Notes under the pieces: model-generated
The model's database searches: none
What the model saw: only the letters and a program-made list of their open reading frames with translations
Told to the model about the DNA's origin: nothing
Origin: Apricaphanius iberus
Lineage: Eukaryota > Chordata > Actinopteri > Cyprinodontiformes > Aphaniidae
Assembly: GCA_028564705.1 (NCBI GenBank)
Contig: JAPXFQ010000337.1
Span: 124,001 to 188,000, forward strand
DNA: 64,000 bases
Reading direction: 5' to 3'
Shown: piece by piece, positions 59,671-64,000 of the stretch
Layout: every line of letters starts with the position of its first letter
Position numbering within the stretch: position 1 is the stretch's first letter
Made by a program: the position numbers and the translations under genes

Positions 59671-59960
59671 CAGCACCTTGCAAAACTATTCACACCCCTT
59701 CAACCTTTTAAAGATTTTTTTTTATGAAGATACAGTTACAAACTTCAATGTATTTTATCAGGATTTTATGTGACAAGCCAACACAAAGTAGGAAATATCT
59801 ACTATATCTACTATATATATATAAGTGGAAGAAAAATGATGCATGATTTTTTTAAAACAGAAATCAAAGAAGTCTGATAGATATCTGTATTCAGCCTGGT
59901 GTACTGTAATATCCCTTAAATATGTTCAAAACAGATTATTTCTTGATTTCCATGTCTAAT
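59671..59960 (-). mobile_element. Tc1-like end fragment
   Basis: Starts CAGCACCTTGCAAAACTATT, the best-preserved copy here of the CAGTGCCTTGCAAAAGTATT terminus. It continues through AAACTTCAATGTATTTTATC, GATTTTATGTGACAAGCC and GTATTCAGCC in family order. The match fades around 59950 and there is no second end. In family orientation this end is the 3' end of the transposase unit. Confidence 0.7.
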
Positions 59961-60977
59961 GTTCCTCCACATACAGCAATTTGAAAAGAGGACTTCTCTA
60001 TTATAAAAGTCGGATTTGTAGAGTTACATTTTAAAGCTCCCCCATCAACAGATCCTTCCTACAGAAGCAACTGGTACAGTAATCGACATAAGAGAGGCAA
60101 ATTTCAAAAGAACATCAGCATTTCAAAGACTATAGGAAAAACAACATTCAACAATGCTGTGACAATAACATTCTCTATGATATATGCATGTCTGGATGAG
60201 TGAGCACACACCCTGCATTGTGCTCCAGATGTTCTCTTTCACAGCTCTGCAAAAGATTATCAGCACTCAGCCGCATTTCTATTTTCCATCATCGTCGTCC
60301 CTCCCACTCGCACCATTCGATCCCTCCATCAAAGCGGCCACTTTGCCAAACATGATCCCTGCCTGTTGTACGATGGTTTGGTTTCGAGAGGTGGATTAAA
60401 CAGTTCCCACACCACCTCTCTGATGTGGACCTTATCTCAAGTTTCTCTTGACACTGCCAGTGCTGCAGCGTTATTAGGAGCTAAAAGGGCTTTGTTATGG
60501 ATGACAAAAGGTAGAGCTAGGCAGCAGTTAGTACGGCTTTGTCAAGGGTTAGAGAGGTGTTAAATACACTACACCTGGGGCCATGTTAACACCCTCACCT
60601 GAGACATACTAAAGCTTCACTGGAACAGTTTCATTCAACTAAGACAATCAACAAATACCATTCACATGGAAAAAAAGCTGGAAATAAATTATTCAAGGTA
60701 AATTATGACACAAACTTGTCATGGGAAGTTCAGAAATCCACCAATTGAATCTAGAGAGAATATTGACTCTTATTAGCAGATCAGATCCCTATATTCCCTA
60801 TATAATATCAAAAACATCAAGGTATTAAATGCATCAATACTAAGAATGACATGTAGAATTGTTTTATTTCAGCAATTTTTAAGAGTCTGAAAGAACGAAC
60901 AGTGTGAAAAATGTCATGCAATAGAGTCTTATTGACTAGGCTACCCCAAAACCTGATTTTTTAAAGAGAAGGATAGA
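59961..60977. other. Unannotated stretch
   Basis: 60200-60400 is of mixed composition and may be conserved. No exon or repeat recognised. Confidence 0.4.
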
Positions 60978-61287
<310 letters not shown>

Positions 61288-64000
61288 CATTTTCTATTTC
61301 ATTTTCTATTAGCCTAAAAATGGTTCATCTTTATTGGAGTTTCTGCAGCACTTTTGTCCATTATAGTCCTTGAAAAGAACCTAACAGCTTATCTTTATTA
61401 AATTTATATTTTTCTTTTTTGTGGAAACTCTTTAGATGTTATACGAGTTTAATTGTTTAGCTATTTTTCAATTGATTTTCTCCTTTTACTAGTGAAAAAA
61501 ACAGTCTGTTCTTTTCTGGAGGGAGTCGTTTGTTGATCATGGTATCGCATTATTGTAATGTGATGTCAGTGCCTACCTAACCTGCCTCAGCGAGCATCAG
61601 TGAAAAAAAAAAAAGAAATCTGGACTAGACCCAAATACTCAAATTCAAACAGCAGCAACTGTGATTTATGTTCCTTAAAAACATCAAAATCATCTTGTTT
61701 GCATTTTTTAAATGTTTTCCCATGGTAGACATCCAGGATAACTTTAGGGAGTGAAAAAAAAATCATATTCTGGGCCAGCTCAGCGTCAGAGCTTGTTACT
61801 CTGGATCCCCATCTCTTCTCCCTCCTTCCCTCATTCTTTCATCCCCCTATTCTCCCACTAACCCCTGCTTCCCCGTTTAAGTCTGTCTGGCCTAAACACG
61901 CGATCTTCACGCAGGCTGCGCCCAAGCCCCGTAAAGGCTAACACAAGCTTGGTGTAAAAACTCCTATTGGGGCCCGTCTCCCTCCCTATTTCCCCCCTTG
62001 TGCAGCCTGACTACACTTTCGCTTCGCATTACTTCTGCTATTCTAACTTTTCCACTTCTGAGCACTATCAATTATGCACTAGAATAACAGTGGGGCCAGG
62101 CCTGGCAACAGGACATAAAGGCCGATTATGAGTGTGAATAATTCAACCATCTTCGTGCCATGTTCCTCTTACCAGTGATATAGGCGGAAAGGCTCTGAAG
62201 CTAATGTAGAGTAGCAGACACAATCTGACCTAGACTTAATGTACAAATGGCTTTTTACATTCCAGAGAAGGGAAATAAAAAAATCTGCCTTTACTGCATT
62301 ATTAAAATTGCTGTCACCCTAGCATCACTGAAGAATCAGCAGGCCCCAACACCCTCACAGACCTACCTGTCAGTTGGTACCTGTCTTTTAGTAAAAATAA
62401 ACACCCTTATTTAACGTTAATGTGCACTCTATCAAGTCCTATTTAAACGTTTACAGAAATCACTGAAACTAACAGACATGTATAGTCATGCCACTCATTA
62501 CGAAACTCTTTGCTTCAAGTAACCAAGCAGGAATTATTTTACCATCAACAGGCCATAAAAATATTTATCTGACAGGATTTTTTATGATTAGGGCTCTTCT
62601 AAGAGATATTGAACAGCAACAAATATTTCATCGCTACACCCACAACTTAGCACGCACTCTGTTCCAATGTCAGAAAAATGACGCATTTTCCCTAAGGGTA
62701 TCAGCTTACCTCATCAGCGCACCTCATTAAAAATACCTGAAAAACAGGCACAAAGTCAAGCCTTATAATGAGAATAATGAAATAATAAATATGATCAACA
62801 GTGGTTTCCGCTTCGACAAAACACTAATTAGAACAACTACACCACAAACTTCCCAGCATTACATTTTACCAAAGGTCTTAAGAATGCTCATTCTTTTCTA
62901 TTGTTAAATATATACAAACACCTAGTACAGTAGATTGTTGTTATCAAAATTAGTCAAAGGTCTGACAAAAACAAAATATAAAATGGTATGAATTATGATG
63001 GCATTTTTTGTTGTTGTTTTATTTAAGTCTACCAGTCCTTCAATTATTTTATCATTTAGAAAAAGCTAATTTAAAAGAGAGAGCCATAAAATCTATTTTT
63101 GTAAAAATGTATAAACCCAGAAATATATAAACCCACACTTAGGATACTTCATAAACACTGCTAGGAAAAAAATTCCAACTCCTAAAAAAAAAAAAAGAAC
63201 AAAAAGGCACATTGCCTGCCCCCTAAATTTGTGCTTCCGTTTGACATGCATGCTCTAATCCTGGCTGGAATGTCTCCGGTCTTGGAGTCCTGTGGCCCCA
63301 AGGAACAGAACAGCAGGTGAAACTGAACTCTCTAGGGTCTTGTCCCGCCTTACCACCACTGCAGCAGTTTGACAGGGAACTTCCACCGGGCATGCAATAC
63401 CCAACAGCCTTGACAAGCGCAAAAACTATACATTTCTGTCAGTTGTGAATTTGACTTTCTTAAGGCATTAAAAAAGTAACTTCTTATAAGCCAAAATACT
63501 TATCTTTAAATAACTAACCTGCAGCTTTAACATAAGGCAATAAATTATATTTTCAACACTATAGTTTAACTAGGCTACATGTAGCCTTGCTCAATATATT
63601 ATTTTAATTCAAAACTGTCAAACAATAACATGCTCATATTGCCGTCATGAAAATATAAAACAAGCTTGGGAGGGAAAAAAATCCAGAGCTAGGCAGGGGA
63701 TTGAAAACTAGGGTGTAAGCAGTTGTCAATCAACCTCTGCAGCCACAACATTGAGCGTATTGCTGATGGCGTGTGTGCCTGGTCAACTCAGCAGGACCCC
63801 CGAGTCTTGAGGACAGTACAGTTACAGATCTAGTAATACCAGTGAGGAAACTGGAAGAGGAGGGCATGACATAGAGAGCAATATCCCTCAAGGAGGGAAG
63901 CCGCAGAAGAAAACCCACGTGGCCTATATTCTTTGCATACTTAGCAAGATAAGGAGCAGATGGTTGAGTCTTTGGGTTAAGACAAAGAAAGGTGTTTGCT
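61288..64000. other. Single-copy stretch to window end
   Basis: 62050-62180 (around CAACAGGACATAAAGGCCGA) and 63230-63430 are of mixed composition without repeat match. Nothing can be called a gene. Confidence 0.4.

Overview
The window reads as non-coding DNA of a teleost fish. It is AT-rich and has no intact protein-coding gene on either strand: no long ORF, no convincing chain of spliced exons, no rRNA and no functional tRNA. The fish assignment rests on recognising, from memory, many interspersed repeat families typical of teleosts: several Tc1/mariner families, hAT-like elements with TAGGGNTGGGC-type ends, a tRNA-derived SINE, and L2/CR1-like 3' tails. Family names are recognition calls, not database results. 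Boundaries, inverted arms and target-site duplications (TSDs) were read directly from the sequence.

Layout. 0-3.4 kb: one copy of a ~0.6 kb terminal-inverted-repeat (TIR) element with a 4-bp TSD, a second non-autonomous DNA transposon, a poly(T) tract between perfect 13-bp repeats, and a SINE. 8-13.5 kb: a Tc1-type end, an old teleost repeat, a hAT-like fragment, a ~0.46 kb Tc1 MITE, and the second, inverted copy of the ~0.6 kb element. 16-20.2 kb: an inverted duplication joined to a 25-bp direct repeat, a hAT MITE with an 8-bp TSD, a Tc1 transposase remnant, a hairpin-rich segment, and a telomere-like/(TG)n repeat. 20.9-32.5 kb: a large TAC/TAA microsatellite, half of a hAT-like repeat pair (other copy at 41 kb), an almost full-length dead Tc1 element, a MITE with TA at both ends, an L2-like tail, and a near-perfect 138-bp palindrome with an 11-bp TSD. 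34-44.4 kb: a small TIR element, the second hAT-like copy, a shorter relative of the palindrome, and a foldback repeat. 47-60 kb: the densest graveyard, with a hAT-like element nested in a long-TIR Tc1 element, more Tc1 families, a SINE, an LINE 3' tail, a hAT transposase C-terminal fragment and a GC-rich minisatellite. 61 kb: a ~280-bp GATG/GATA array.

Between these lie multi-kilobase single-copy stretches. Some short blocks there have a texture (mixed composition, homeobox-type AT motifs, no repeat match) that would fit conserved non-coding elements, for example near 6.3, 17.2, 27.7-28.3, 34.0, 36.9, 39.7, 58.7 and 59.5 kb. That is inference only. The window could be a gene desert or the inside of very large introns. 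The best candidate for something unusual is the palindromic retroelement-like pair at 32.1 and 43.8 kb, which carries a hammerhead-ribozyme-like core, but that core departs from the consensus.
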